NCBI GenBank assembly: GCA_902773135.1
Contig: CACYDP010000010.1
Coordinates: 1 to 50,322 of the forward strand
Source: an uncultured Ruminococcus sp.
Lineage (GTDB): Bacteria; Bacillota; Clostridia; Oscillospirales; Acutalibacteraceae
Length of the DNA stretch: 50,322 bases
Direction: 5' to 3'
The notes below the pieces were generated by a model. That model worked only from the letters and a program-made list of their open reading frames with translations. It ran no database searches and was not told the DNA's origin. The translations under genes were made by a program, and so were the position numbers. Positions 43,265-50,322 of the stretch are shown in pieces (position 1 is the stretch's first letter; each line of letters starts with the position of its first letter).

Positions 43265-43705
43265 ATGGGTATTCTGGAAGATGTTGTTCTGAACGCAAGA
43301 TCGGCGGTAGATTCCGTCAGCAAAAAAGCAGGCAAAGTGTTGGATATGTCAAAACTTGCCATTGCTGCTGCCGACATCAAAACCGAAATTTCAAGGAAAT
43401 ATGAAATTCTCGGACGTGTTGTTTACGAAGAAAATACAACGGATAAAGATTACCGGAAAAGCATCCGTGAACTGATAGATAAAATTACAGAGCTGAAAGC
43501 TCAGTTGGAAGAAGTCAATGCCACCATCGAAAATGCGAAACAAAAAATCAAATGCCCTGCCTGTGATGCCTTTAATGCCAAAGGTTCGGTATTCTGCAAT
43601 AAATGCGGAGAAAAACTTCCCACAGCGGAAAAAAATGATATTTCACCCGATGATATGATCGATTTTGCGGAAGATAATTTTGAAGATGACGATATAGGGC
43701 TTTGA
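43265..43705 (+). CDS. Small zinc-ribbon protein with coiled-coil N-terminus
   Basis: A 146-residue protein with no assigned function. The first about 95 residues are predicted helical, ending in a heptad-rich stretch (ELIDKITELKAQLEEVNATI). A zinc ribbon follows with KCPACDAFNAKGSVFCNKCG (two CxxC pairs), then an acidic tail (FAEDNFEDDDIGL). No signal peptide or membrane segment. AAAAGGAG lies before ATG 43265. Similar short proteins occur before envelope genes in Clostridia, but I would not infer a role. Confidence 0.82.
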   Translation: MGILEDVVLNARSAVDSVSKKAGKVLDMSKLAIAAADIKTEISRKYEILGRVVYEENTTDKDYRKSIRELIDKITELKAQLEEVNATIENAKQKIKCPACDAFNAKGSVFCNKCGEKLPTAEKNDISPDDMIDFAEDNFEDDDIGL

Positions 43706-43805
43706 TCATATCCGAAAATCAATGTCTGTCCAAAAAAGCACCGTGTAATGTCTGTTATGCGGTGCAATTATATGTACAACACTCCTGACGAAAGGAAGTG
43801 CGTTA

Positions 43806-45566
43806 GTGTTGCAAAAGAAAAAGGAGAGAAAAGCACAATCGTTTCTTAAAGGTGCGATGGTACTGGGGTCGAGTATGGTCATTGTCAAAATTATGGGAAT
43901 GATCTACAAAATTCTTCTCTCGAGTATGTACGGGGGAGTAGGTACGGGACTGTTCAATTCTGCATATGCATTGTATAATCCGCTGTTTACGCTTTCTACG
44001 GCGGGATTCCCGATCGCCATATCCCGTATGGTGTCCGAAAGCATTACCAAAAAGCGTTTTCGTGACGTAAAACAGATACACCGGCTTTCGGTGCCGATTT
44101 TTGTCATTGCAGGCTGTATCTGCTTTTTGGCAATGGTGGTGGGCAGTTTTGTTTATGTCAAGATCATCAATGCCGACAATGCGATCTTTGCACTGCTGTG
44201 TTTGTCGCCGACCATCTTTTTCGGCTGTCTGATGTCGATTTACAGAGGCTATTTCGAGGGTTTCAGAAATATGATGCCCACCGCCGTTTCCGAAGTCATC
44301 GAAGCTGTATGCAAGCTGTTTTTCGGATTTACGGCATCGTTCGTGACAATGAAGCTGTGTATGGATCAGTATCTTGACAGCGGTTTTGTGCTCGGCATCA
44401 AATGTGCCAGCGAAGACGAAGCCAATTCCGTTATTATCCCGATCGCCATAGGAGCTGCCATTACGGGTATTTCTTTGGGTTCACTGTTGGGATTTTTGTA
44501 TTTGTTTTTCCGCTATAAGCGGGGCGGTGACGGTATTTCCAAGGAAGAACTGAAAAATTCTCCTCCGCCCAGAAAACCGAACGATACCATCAGAACAATG
44601 GTACGCACAGCGATCCCGATCGGTCTGGGTTCTATCGTGATGAGCCTTGCCGATATGATCGACTCTACGCTTGTACAACGCCGTATCAATCATATTATGG
44701 AAACGAACCCCGATGCCTTGCTGAATGTGTACGGTTCCTTGATTCCGGATAATGTCTATTACAGCAATGAAACTCACATTTTTCTCTACGGCTGCTACGG
44801 CATTGCCCTTACACTGATGATGCTTGTCACTGCGGTGACACAGGTATTCGGTACGACGGCACTCCCGTCCGTGACGGCTGCGTGGACAAGCGGCAATAAA
44901 CTCCAGATGAAAAAAAGTATGGAAACGGTGATGCGTGTGACCGTACTGGTGACGATTCCTTCGGGTATCGGTATGTCGGTGCTTGCCGAGCCGCTGCTTT
45001 CACTGATTTACAGCGGCAGCAGTGTCGCCAATGAAGTGGAGATCGGCTCGAAGGTGCTTGCGGTGATGGGTATATCGGTCATCTTTATTGCCACCAGTAC
45101 ACCGCTGTGCAGTATGCTTCAGGCAGTCGGCAGAATGGACGTTCCGCTGAAATTATATGCGGTAGGTATGACAATGAAGATTGTTGTCAATTATATACTT
45201 GTAGGTATTCCCGAAATTAATATTCAGGGTGCCAATATCGGCTCTATTGTATGCTACGGTTTTGTAACGGTGGTGGCACTGTTTATCCTCTGCCGTGAAA
45301 CCAAGATTATTCCGAATTTTATGTCTATTTTTGTCAAACCGCTCTTTGCGTCTATCGTATGCGGCATTGCGGCATATTTTTCGGAACAGTTCTATGATAT
45401 TTTTCTGCGGCAGAGATTGGCAACTATACTGGCAGTTGTGACGGCTATATTTGTCTATATCATTGCACTGTTTTTGTTCAGGGCAATCAAGCGGGAGGAT
45501 ATTCTGCAAATGCCGAAAGGAAATAAAATCGTAAAAATACTTGAAAAACGCAGGCTGATAAGGTAA
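43806..45566 (+). CDS. MOP-superfamily flippase, YabM/SpoVB type
   Basis: A 586-residue membrane protein with about 14 segments in the polysaccharide-transporter/MurJ superfamily. It opens with SFLKGAMVLGSSMVIVKIMGMIYKI, a pattern of SpoVB/YabM-type proteins, and includes MSIYRGYFEGFRNMMPTAVSEVIEA. Members move lipid-linked wall or spore precursors across the membrane. The position before mazG-rqcP-yabP-yabQ-divIC-yabR matches yabM of B. subtilis. GTG 43806 with GAAAGGAAG at about 7 nt. Whether it moves lipid II in growth or sporulation cannot be told. Confidence 0.88.
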   Translation: MLQKKKERKAQSFLKGAMVLGSSMVIVKIMGMIYKILLSSMYGGVGTGLFNSAYALYNPLFTLSTAGFPIAISRMVSESITKKRFRDVKQIHRLSVPIFVIAGCICFLAMVVGSFVYVKIINADNAIFALLCLSPTIFFGCLMSIYRGYFEGFRNMMPTAVSEVIEAVCKLFFGFTASFVTMKLCMDQYLDSGFVLGIKCASEDEANSVIIPIAIGAAITGISLGSLLGFLYLFFRYKRGGDGISKEELKNSPPPRKPNDTIRTMVRTAIPIGLGSIVMSLADMIDSTLVQRRINHIMETNPDALLNVYGSLIPDNVYYSNETHIFLYGCYGIALTLMMLVTAVTQVFGTTALPSVTAAWTSGNKLQMKKSMETVMRVTVLVTIPSGIGMSVLAEPLLSLIYSGSSVANEVEIGSKVLAVMGISVIFIATSTPLCSMLQAVGRMDVPLKLYAVGMTMKIVVNYILVGIPEINIQGANIGSIVCYGFVTVVALFILCRETKIIPNFMSIFVKPLFASIVCGIAAYFSEQFYDIFLRQRLATILAVVTAIFVYIIALFLFRAIKREDILQMPKGNKIVKILEKRRLIR

Positions 45567-45618
45567 AATATCTGTTATAGGATAAAGATTATGAATGGGT
45601 TTGTAAGGAGAGAACTTC

Positions 45619-46443
45619 GTGGAGATAAAAAATAAGGAACATTATAATGTTTATGACCTTGTTGAAGTTGTAAAAATACTGCGTTCGCCCGATGGCTGCC
45701 CCTGGGACAAGGTGCAGACTCATCAGACGATCCGCAATGATTTTATCGAAGAAGTCTATGAGGCGGCGGAAGCCATTGACAATGATGATACCGAACATCT
45801 TCGTGAAGAACTGGGTGATGTGCTGCTCCAGGTGGTGTTCCATTCCGTGATAGAAACGGAACAGGGAAGATTTGATCTGGACGATGTTGCCGATGAAGTA
45901 TGCAGAAAAATGATACTGCGTCATCCGCACGTGTTCGGTGAGGTCAAAGCCGATACCACCGAGGAAGTTCTCAAAAATTGGGATAAAATCAAAATGGATA
46001 CCAAGTCGCAGACCAAGCCGAGCGAGGCAATGGAGAGTGTGTCAAAAACACTCCCTTCACTGATGAGAAGTCAGAAACTTCAAAAAAAAGCAAGCCGTGC
46101 CGGATTTGATTATGCCGATATTGATGCGGTATTTGACGATGTAGGCAGAAATCTTGAAACACTCAGAAATAATGTCAGATACAAAGAAAGTTCCGAGTAT
46201 GAAAAGAACCTCGGCAGACTTTTGTTTTCGCTGGCAGCCGCTTCAAGATTTTTGAACATCAATAGCGAACAATCGCTGTATTATGCCTGTGATGATTTCA
46301 TCAAGCAGTTTCAGGTGTTAGAAACACAAGCTGCACAAAAAGGCATTGACATACAGGATCTTGATGCTCAGACATCAGATCGTCTCTGGAATGAAATTTC
46401 AAAAAAAGAAAAAACAGGAGGAACTAAAAATGAACAAAGCTGA
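45619..46443 (+). CDS. mazG: Nucleoside triphosphate pyrophosphohydrolase MazG
   Basis: Hydrolyses NTPs to NMP and PPi, cleaning the nucleotide pool. The 274-residue protein has two MazG halves. The N-terminal half shows GCPWDKVQTHQTI and the metal-binding EEVYEAAEAID plus REELGDVLLQVVFHS. The C-terminal half is catalytically weaker, as is common. B. subtilis YabN adds an N-terminal methylase domain, absent here. GTG 45619 with AAGGAGAG upstream. It ends 14 bp inside the HU gene. Confidence 0.93.
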   Translation: MEIKNKEHYNVYDLVEVVKILRSPDGCPWDKVQTHQTIRNDFIEEVYEAAEAIDNDDTEHLREELGDVLLQVVFHSVIETEQGRFDLDDVADEVCRKMILRHPHVFGEVKADTTEEVLKNWDKIKMDTKSQTKPSEAMESVSKTLPSLMRSQKLQKKASRAGFDYADIDAVFDDVGRNLETLRNNVRYKESSEYEKNLGRLLFSLAAASRFLNINSEQSLYYACDDFIKQFQVLETQAAQKGIDIQDLDAQTSDRLWNEISKKEKTGGTKNEQS

Positions 46444-46708
46444 ATTGATCTCTGCTGTGGCAGAAAAAGCGGAACTCTCAAAGAAAGATGCAGAAAAGGC
46501 AGTTACTGCTGTTCTCGACACTATCGTAGAGAATGTTGCCAACGGAGAAGAAATCCGTATCGTAGGTTTCGGTACATTTGAACGTCGTGAAAGAAAAGAA
46601 AGATCAGGCGTTGACCCCCGTACAAAGGAAAGAATTACCATTGCTGCTTCTAATGTTCCGGCATTCAAGGCAGGCAAGGCTTTTAAGGACGCTGTTGACA
46701 AGAAATAA
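46430..46708 (+). CDS. hup: HU family DNA-binding protein
   Basis: A 92-residue histone-like protein that bends and packs DNA as a dimer. Motifs: MNKAELISAVAEKAELSKKDAEKA (helices), GFGTFERRERKERSGVDPRT and the DNA-arm region with NVPAFKAGKAFKDAV. ATG 46430 has AGGAGG (46416-46421) 8 nt upstream. The overlap with mazG couples the two; in B. subtilis hbs is not in this place, so this is a local variation. Confidence 0.95.
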   Translation: MNKAELISAVAEKAELSKKDAEKAVTAVLDTIVENVANGEEIRIVGFGTFERRERKERSGVDPRTKERITIAASNVPAFKAGKAFKDAVDKK

Positions 46709-46718
46709 TTTTTGACGG

Positions 46719-46748
46719 AAACCGACCTTCTGCTGACGGTCGGTTTTT
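46719..46748 (+). terminator. Terminator after the HU gene
   Basis: AAACCGACC (46719-46727) pairs with GGTCGGTTT (46738-46746), within a longer T-run. rqcP starts only 24 bp later, so either read-through or partial termination must occur. Confidence 0.85.
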
Positions 46749-46769
46749 TGTTATTCAGGAGGAATGACA

Positions 46770-47015
46770 ATGAGACTTGACAAATATCTGAAAATTACAA
46801 GAATCATCAAAAGAAGAACGATCGCTAATGAAGCCTGTGATGCAGGCAGAGTGACCGTCAACGGAAAAATTGCCCGTGCTTCCTATGATGTCAAGATAGG
46901 AGATGTGATTGAAATTGCAATGGGTGCACACCCTGTCAAAGCAGAAGTGCTCAGTATCAATGAGTATGCCAAAAAAGACGAAGCAGGACTGATGTATCGT
47001 ATCATCAGCGATTGA
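46770..47015 (+). CDS. rqcP: RqcP (YabO) S4-domain protein
   Basis: An 81-residue S4 RNA-binding protein. MRLDKYLKITRIIKRRTIANEA and GRVTVNGKIARASYDVKIGD are the S4 core. In B. subtilis RqcP works with RqcH on obstructed 50S subunits, adding alanine tails in ribosome quality control. ATG 46770 has AGGAGG (46757-46762) at 7 nt; an in-frame ATG at 46764 abuts that site. rqcH is not in the window. Confidence 0.93.
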   Translation: MRLDKYLKITRIIKRRTIANEACDAGRVTVNGKIARASYDVKIGDVIEIAMGAHPVKAEVLSINEYAKKDEAGLMYRIISD

Positions 47016-47029
47016 TCTTGTCATATCAG

Positions 47030-47077
47030 CCGTGTTCACAGCATAAGGTTTATCAGGACTGTTGATACCGAACACGG
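47030..47077 (+). other. Leader hairpin before yabP
   Basis: CCGTGTTC (47030-47037) pairs perfectly with GAACACGG (47070-47077). The right arm touches the probable ribosome site of yabP (GGAAAGG, 47076-47082). It could limit yabP translation; there is no T-run. Confidence 0.4.
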
Positions 47078-47093
47078 AAAGGCAAGTGAGCGT

Positions 47094-47378
47094 ATGGCAA
47101 ATGAAGCAACCATATCGGGCGGCAAAAAACATCATCTTATTCTGGAAAACAGAAAAAATCTGTCAATGTCAGGGGTTCTCGATGTTTCGGGATTTGATGA
47201 CGAAACAGTGGTTCTCCAGACATCAATGGGGGAAATATCGGTGAAAGGCTATGAACTCCGCATTAACCGATTCAGTGTGGAAAGCGGTGAACTGAGCCTT
47301 GACGGAAAGATACATTCCTTGATTTATGCCGAAGAAAAACAGCAGGAGGGCGGATTTTTCAGCCGTATTTTCAAATAG
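47094..47378 (+). CDS. yabP: Spore protein YabP
   Basis: A 94-residue protein of the YabP/YqfC family. Recognisable marks are LILENRKNLSMSGVLDVSGFDDETVVLQT and LRINRFSVESGELSLDGKI. YabP is needed for normal spore cortex in B. subtilis. Its place between rqcP and yabQ is conserved. No sigma-E promoter was identified in the 78-bp gap. Confidence 0.92.
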   Translation: MANEATISGGKKHHLILENRKNLSMSGVLDVSGFDDETVVLQTSMGEISVKGYELRINRFSVESGELSLDGKIHSLIYAEEKQQEGGFFSRIFK

Positions 47379-47386
47379 GTGATATT

Positions 47387-47806
47387 GTGGAACTGACTTT
47401 ATATGAACAGACCTATGCCTTTGGGTGGGCTTTTGTGTTGGGAGCCGTCATCGCCGGCGTGTATATGGTGATGATGGTGATGCGTGAACTCGTTCCGCCG
47501 GGAAATCCGAGAATTTTTGCCGAAGATATTCTGTTCTCGGTGTTTGCGGCAATACTTAACTTTTTTTATGCGGTTGCTCTTACCAACGGCATCGTAAGGC
47601 TGTATGTCTTGTTTGCGGAAGGGGTCAGTTTTTTGCTGCTGTATCTGACGGTGGGAAAAATACTGAAGCGTACCGCAGGTGTAATTTTTGGAATGGTATA
47701 CAGAATCTGGCATTTTTTTGCCGACCCGTTGAGTAAAGTTATCAGAAAAATTATTTTTACTTTTTGTAAAAAATGTAGAATTGTGTTAAATTTCCAAAGA
47801 AAATAA
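47387..47806 (+). CDS. yabQ: Spore cortex protein YabQ
   Basis: A 139-residue membrane protein with about four hydrophobic segments and the YabQ core RELVPPGNPRIFAEDILFSV, then NGIVRLYVLF. YabQ acts in the forespore outer membrane for cortex formation in B. subtilis. GTG start at 47387, 8 bp after yabP. Length is shorter than Bacillus YabQ (about 210) because the C-terminal part is reduced. Confidence 0.9.
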   Translation: MELTLYEQTYAFGWAFVLGAVIAGVYMVMMVMRELVPPGNPRIFAEDILFSVFAAILNFFYAVALTNGIVRLYVLFAEGVSFLLLYLTVGKILKRTAGVIFGMVYRIWHFFADPLSKVIRKIIFTFCKKCRIVLNFQRK

Positions 47807-47825
47807 AAAAAGTCTTTTAATACTC

Positions 47826-47855
47826 TTGCAATGTTATTGGAATATGTTGTATAAT
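47826..47855 (+). promoter_or_regulatory. divIC promoter
   Basis: TTGCAA (47826-47831), 18-bp spacer, perfect TATAAT (47850-47855). The leader to divIC is about 85 nt. Confidence 0.7.
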
Positions 47856-47948
47856 AGAACCGTAATATCAACAATATATCCGCTGTGGTTCCTTCCGGAA
47901 TGAAATCGGCGGCTTCGATCAATTTATCAGCTGAAGGGTGGTCATTGA

Positions 47949-48296
47949 ATGCCTAAAACAATACAAAGGCGTCTTAGAAAGCCGAAGCTTACCGGTAAGT
48001 ATAAAAAACGTCGCAATTGGGTTCTGATTATCGCATTGATCGCTTTTTCTCTTTATGTTGTCGTTACGATTGTTGATCAGCAGATAAGAATCAATAATGC
48101 CAAAATAGAACTTGAAGAGCTTAATAAAACTATATCACTTCAGAACATTAAAAATGAAGAACTGAAACGAGTGGCAGATGCTGTTGACAGTGACGATCTC
48201 GGCTCTTTTTCGGATTATATTGAGCGTGTCGCAAGGGAAGATTTGGATTATGTGAAGAACGGCGAAGTTGTATTTATTAATATCGCCGGTGACTGA
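47949..48296 (+). CDS. divIC: DivIC/FtsB septum formation protein
   Basis: A 115-residue bitopic protein: basic N-terminus (KRRLRKPKLTGKYKKRRN), one membrane segment (about 24-43), then a coiled coil (KIELEELNKTISLQNIKNEELKR cut by its pattern) and a short C-terminal domain. DivIC pairs with FtsL and DivIB. Position between yabQ and yabR matches B. subtilis. GAAGGGTGG lies before ATG 47949. Confidence 0.9.
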   Translation: MPKTIQRRLRKPKLTGKYKKRRNWVLIIALIAFSLYVVVTIVDQQIRINNAKIELEELNKTISLQNIKNEELKRVADAVDSDDLGSFSDYIERVAREDLDYVKNGEVVFINIAGD

Positions 48297-48316
48297 GAGG
48301 AGAAAGCGTTTTTAGT

Positions 48317-48775
48317 ATGGGGCTTGAAGTAGGAATGATAGTAGAGGGAAAAGTTACCGGTATTACCAAATTCGGTGCTTTTGTGGAACTTGACGGCGGT
48401 AAAACAGGTATGGTGCATATTTCGGAAATTGCTCCGACATATGTCAGCAATATCAGTGACCATCTGAAAGAAAATCAGACGGTAAAGGTAAAAGTGCTTG
48501 GTATCAGCGATGAAGGTAAAATCAGCCTGTCGATCAAAAAGGCTTTGCCTCAGCAGCGAAAGCCTGCTTTTAAACAGAACAGAAATTCATCACCCCGTCC
48601 GCAGCCGCGTCCCGGTAATTTTGAGTGGCAGCCGCAGAAGCGTTCCGAGCCGTCCAGCTTTGAAGATATGCTTTCTAAATTTAAACAAACAAGCGATGAG
48701 AAAATGTCGGGTATGAAACGACCGAGCGAAAACAGACGCAGAGGCTTTTCCGGCAGAGGAAATTCTCAGAAATAA
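48317..48775 (+). CDS. yabR: S1-domain RNA-binding protein YabR
   Basis: A 152-residue protein with one S1 domain (about 3-75): VGMIVEGKVTGITKFGAFVE, GKTGMVHISEIA and EGKISLSIKKA. The C-terminal half is basic and Pro/Arg-rich, a likely disordered RNA-binding tail. The function of YabR is not settled. AGGAGA lies 13 nt before ATG 48317. It ends the block; spoIIE, which follows in B. subtilis, is not here. Confidence 0.88.
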   Translation: MGLEVGMIVEGKVTGITKFGAFVELDGGKTGMVHISEIAPTYVSNISDHLKENQTVKVKVLGISDEGKISLSIKKALPQQRKPAFKQNRNSSPRPQPRPGNFEWQPQKRSEPSSFEDMLSKFKQTSDEKMSGMKRPSENRRRGFSGRGNSQK

Positions 48776-48787
48776 TACATTCATTTT

Positions 48788-48821
48788 CAGAGAGCCGCAT
48801 TCGATACGGCTCTCTGTTTTT
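48788..48821 (+). terminator. Terminator of the divIC-yabR operon
   Basis: CAGAGAGCCG (48788-48797) pairs perfectly with CGGCTCTCTG (48807-48816), followed by TTTTT. Confidence 0.93.
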
Positions 48822-48867
48822 GTAACGCAGTAAAATGCAACTGTAACGGATAAGAAAGGCAGCAGCA

Positions 48868-50025
48868 ATGATGATTATAAATGCAAAAATATTCACAATG
48901 GATAAGGATAACACCGTTATCGAAAACGGGTTTGTCCGCTTTGAAAACGGTGTGATTGCCGAAGTCGGCAGCGGCAGCTGTGTTCCCGGAAACGCCGAAA
49001 CCATATACGATTTCGGCGGAAAAAGTGTTTATCCCGGGTTTATTGATGCTCATACACATCTTGGAATGTTTGAAGATTATATCGGTGCAGAGGGAGAGGA
49101 CGGAAATGAAGATTCCGAACCTGTGACACCTCATATGAGAGCGATTGATGCGGTCAATCCTATGGACAGATACTTTTCGGAGGCACTTTCGGCAGGCATT
49201 ACTTCGGTGCTGAGCAGTCCCGGCAGTACCAATCCCATCGCAGGACAGATTGCGGCTTTCAAGACATACGGAAAATGTATCGACAAGATGATCATCAAAG
49301 CCCCTGCCGGCATCAAATTTGCTCTCGGAGAAAATCCAAAATGTACGTTCGGGGATAAAGACCAATCTCCGATTACCAGAATGGCAACAGCAGCTCTGAT
49401 ACGTGAAACGCTCATCAAAGCAAAGCATTACTGTGAAGAAAAAAAGAACAGCGACGGTTTTGACAGACCCGATTATGATATGAAATACGAATCGCTGATA
49501 CCGTTGCTCGAAAAAAAAATTCCCGCTCATTTTCATGTGCATAGAGCAGATGATATTTTTACCGCTTTGCGAATTGCAGGGGAGTTCGACATTGACTGTG
49601 TGCTGGTACACGCAACCGAGGGTCACCTGATCATCGATGAACTGAAAGAATATCCCTGTATCAAAGGCGTGTTATCGGGACCGTTTCTGACCGACAGAAG
49701 CAAACCGGAATTGAAAAATCTTACCCCGAAGTCACCGGGAATTCTTGCCCGCAGCCATATCCCCACAGCGATCATTACCGATCACCCGGAAACACCGGTA
49801 CCGTATCTGTTATTGTGTGCAGCCGTAGCGGTTCGTGAGGGAATGGACAGGACTGCGGCACTGAGAGCCATCACATCGGAAGCAGCCAAAATAGGCGGTA
49901 TTGACGACCGCACAGGTTCCATAGAAAAAGGAAAAGATGCGGATTTTGCTGTCTTTGAGGGAGATCCGCTGAATATTATGAACCAGCCGGTTTCTGTGTT
50001 TGTCGGCGGCCATCAGATCTTCTGA
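48868..50025 (+). CDS. Imidazolonepropionase-like amidohydrolase
   Basis: A 385-residue metal-dependent hydrolase. An N-terminal beta-sandwich strand set leads to the metal-binding DAHTHLG, a possible lysine ligand in IIKAPAGIK, HFHVHRADD and VLVHATEGH, and the catalytic Asp in IITDHPETP. The C-terminal KGKDADFAVFEGDPL is typical of the superfamily (COG1228 group). Substrate unknown; histidine-pathway neighbours are absent. ATG 48868 or 48871. The final codons and stop coincide with the start of the 132-bp tandem repeat. Confidence 0.88.
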   Translation: MMIINAKIFTMDKDNTVIENGFVRFENGVIAEVGSGSCVPGNAETIYDFGGKSVYPGFIDAHTHLGMFEDYIGAEGEDGNEDSEPVTPHMRAIDAVNPMDRYFSEALSAGITSVLSSPGSTNPIAGQIAAFKTYGKCIDKMIIKAPAGIKFALGENPKCTFGDKDQSPITRMATAALIRETLIKAKHYCEEKKNSDGFDRPDYDMKYESLIPLLEKKIPAHFHVHRADDIFTALRIAGEFDIDCVLVHATEGHLIIDELKEYPCIKGVLSGPFLTDRSKPELKNLTPKSPGILARSHIPTAIITDHPETPVPYLLLCAAVAVREGMDRTAALRAITSEAAKIGGIDDRTGSIEKGKDADFAVFEGDPLNIMNQPVSVFVGGHQIF

Positions 50026-50322
50026 GAATTGGGGCGTTGCCCCAAACCCCACCAGGACTTCTCGCCCTGGACCCCGGCAGGAGCTGCGAGCCCCTGCACC
50101 CGCAATTTTAATTTCAAAGTCTTTGGAAAGGAGTTTGAGGAAGAACCTTTCTTCTGAGAATTGGGGCGTTGCCCCAAACCCCACCGGGACTACTCGCCCT
50201 AGACCCCGGCAGGAGCTGCGAGCCCCTGCACCCGCAATTTTAAATTCAAAGTCTTTGGAAAGGGGTTTGGGGAAGAACCTTTCTTCTGAGAATTGGGGCG
50301 TTGCCCCAAACCCCACCGGGAC
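50023..50322 (-). repeat. 132-bp GC-rich tandem repeat, open to the right
   Basis: Units begin at 50023, 50155 and 50287 (exact 132-bp period, counted from TGAGAATTGGGG). Two complete units and 36 bp of a third are in the window; the array continues past the end. Units 1 and 2 differ at about eight positions. Because 132 is a multiple of 3, the reverse strand stays open and would translate as a 44-residue repeat, which I regard as non-coding. A dispersed copy lies at 18025-18101. Confidence 0.95.

Noticed and set aside
43738-43765. Hairpin GCACCG/CGGTGC between the zinc-ribbon and flippase genes as a terminator.
   Set aside because: Only 6 bp, a 16-nt loop and no T-run.
49810-50316. Reverse-strand open frame with a 44-residue repeat (GFGATPQFSEERFF...).
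   Set aside because: It arises because the 132-bp repeat period is a multiple of 3, and it runs antisense into the well-supported amidohydrolase gene. No ribosome site or independent family support.

Overview
The window reads as chromosomal core DNA of a Gram-positive, low-to-moderate G+C Clostridia, most likely an Oscillospiraceae/Ruminococcus-type gut or rumen bacterium. The evidence is a Firmicutes-type division and cell-wall cluster starting with mraZ, the yabM-mazG-rqcP-yabP-yabQ-divIC-yabR order known from Bacillus subtilis, spore genes (spoVAE, yabP, yabQ), strong Shine-Dalgarno sites with frequent TTG/GTG starts, and sigma-A promoters with 17-bp spacers. The family-level placement is inference. 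No rRNA, tRNA, CRISPR array, prophage or transposase gene was seen.

Layout. 1-8.5 kb: an RpiR-type regulator, a BaiN-like flavoprotein, a DUF6483-like protein, a VanW-domain membrane protein, a small XRE regulator, then a reverse-strand block of PepV-like dipeptidase, DPM1-like glycosyltransferase and flavin reductase-like protein. 8.7-12.2 kb: ppk1 and pfkA. 12.2-13.0 kb: 870 bp without a gene, filled with dispersed hairpin repeats, running into a lone spoVAE. 13.6-25.3 kb: the division/wall cluster mraZ-rsmH-ftsL-PBP-orphan-mraY-ftsW-murG-ftsQ-ftsZ. 25.4-30.2 kb: pyrB carrying a PyrI-like zinc domain, typA, an exonuclease, mntP. 30.3-35.1 kb: a GH31 glucosidase, a glycosyltransferase and a reverse-strand DHHW-type lipoprotein. 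35.3-43.1 kb: recJ-rel-dtd, a metallo-hydrolase, hemZ and a uridine-kinase-like gene, tightly packed. 43.2-48.8 kb: a zinc-ribbon protein, then the yabM-to-yabR block. 48.9-50.0 kb: an amidohydrolase, followed by a 132-bp tandem repeat that leaves the window.

How the genes work together. Most of the window serves envelope building and division: lipid II synthesis (MraY, MurG), polymerisation and cross-linking (FtsW, PBP), the divisome (FtsL, FtsQ, DivIC, FtsZ), a lipid-II-flippase-like protein and spore envelope genes. The cluster has no Mur ligase, no murB and no ftsA; a 178-residue protein with a faint Mur-ligase-like tail sits where murE/murF usually lie. A second theme is housekeeping and stress: Rel, polyphosphate kinase, MazG, RqcP, TypA, DTD and RecJ.

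The most unusual content is the set of intergenic repeats. There are at least five families: a hairpin unit present four times near 12.2-13.0 kb, a GC-rich split repeat (near 0.1 and 12.7 kb), a 132-bp tandem unit with a dispersed copy inside the division cluster, a 120-bp MITE-like element after pyrB, and a small CTGTTT palindrome family. Two of them appear to supply the stop codon of a neighbouring gene.
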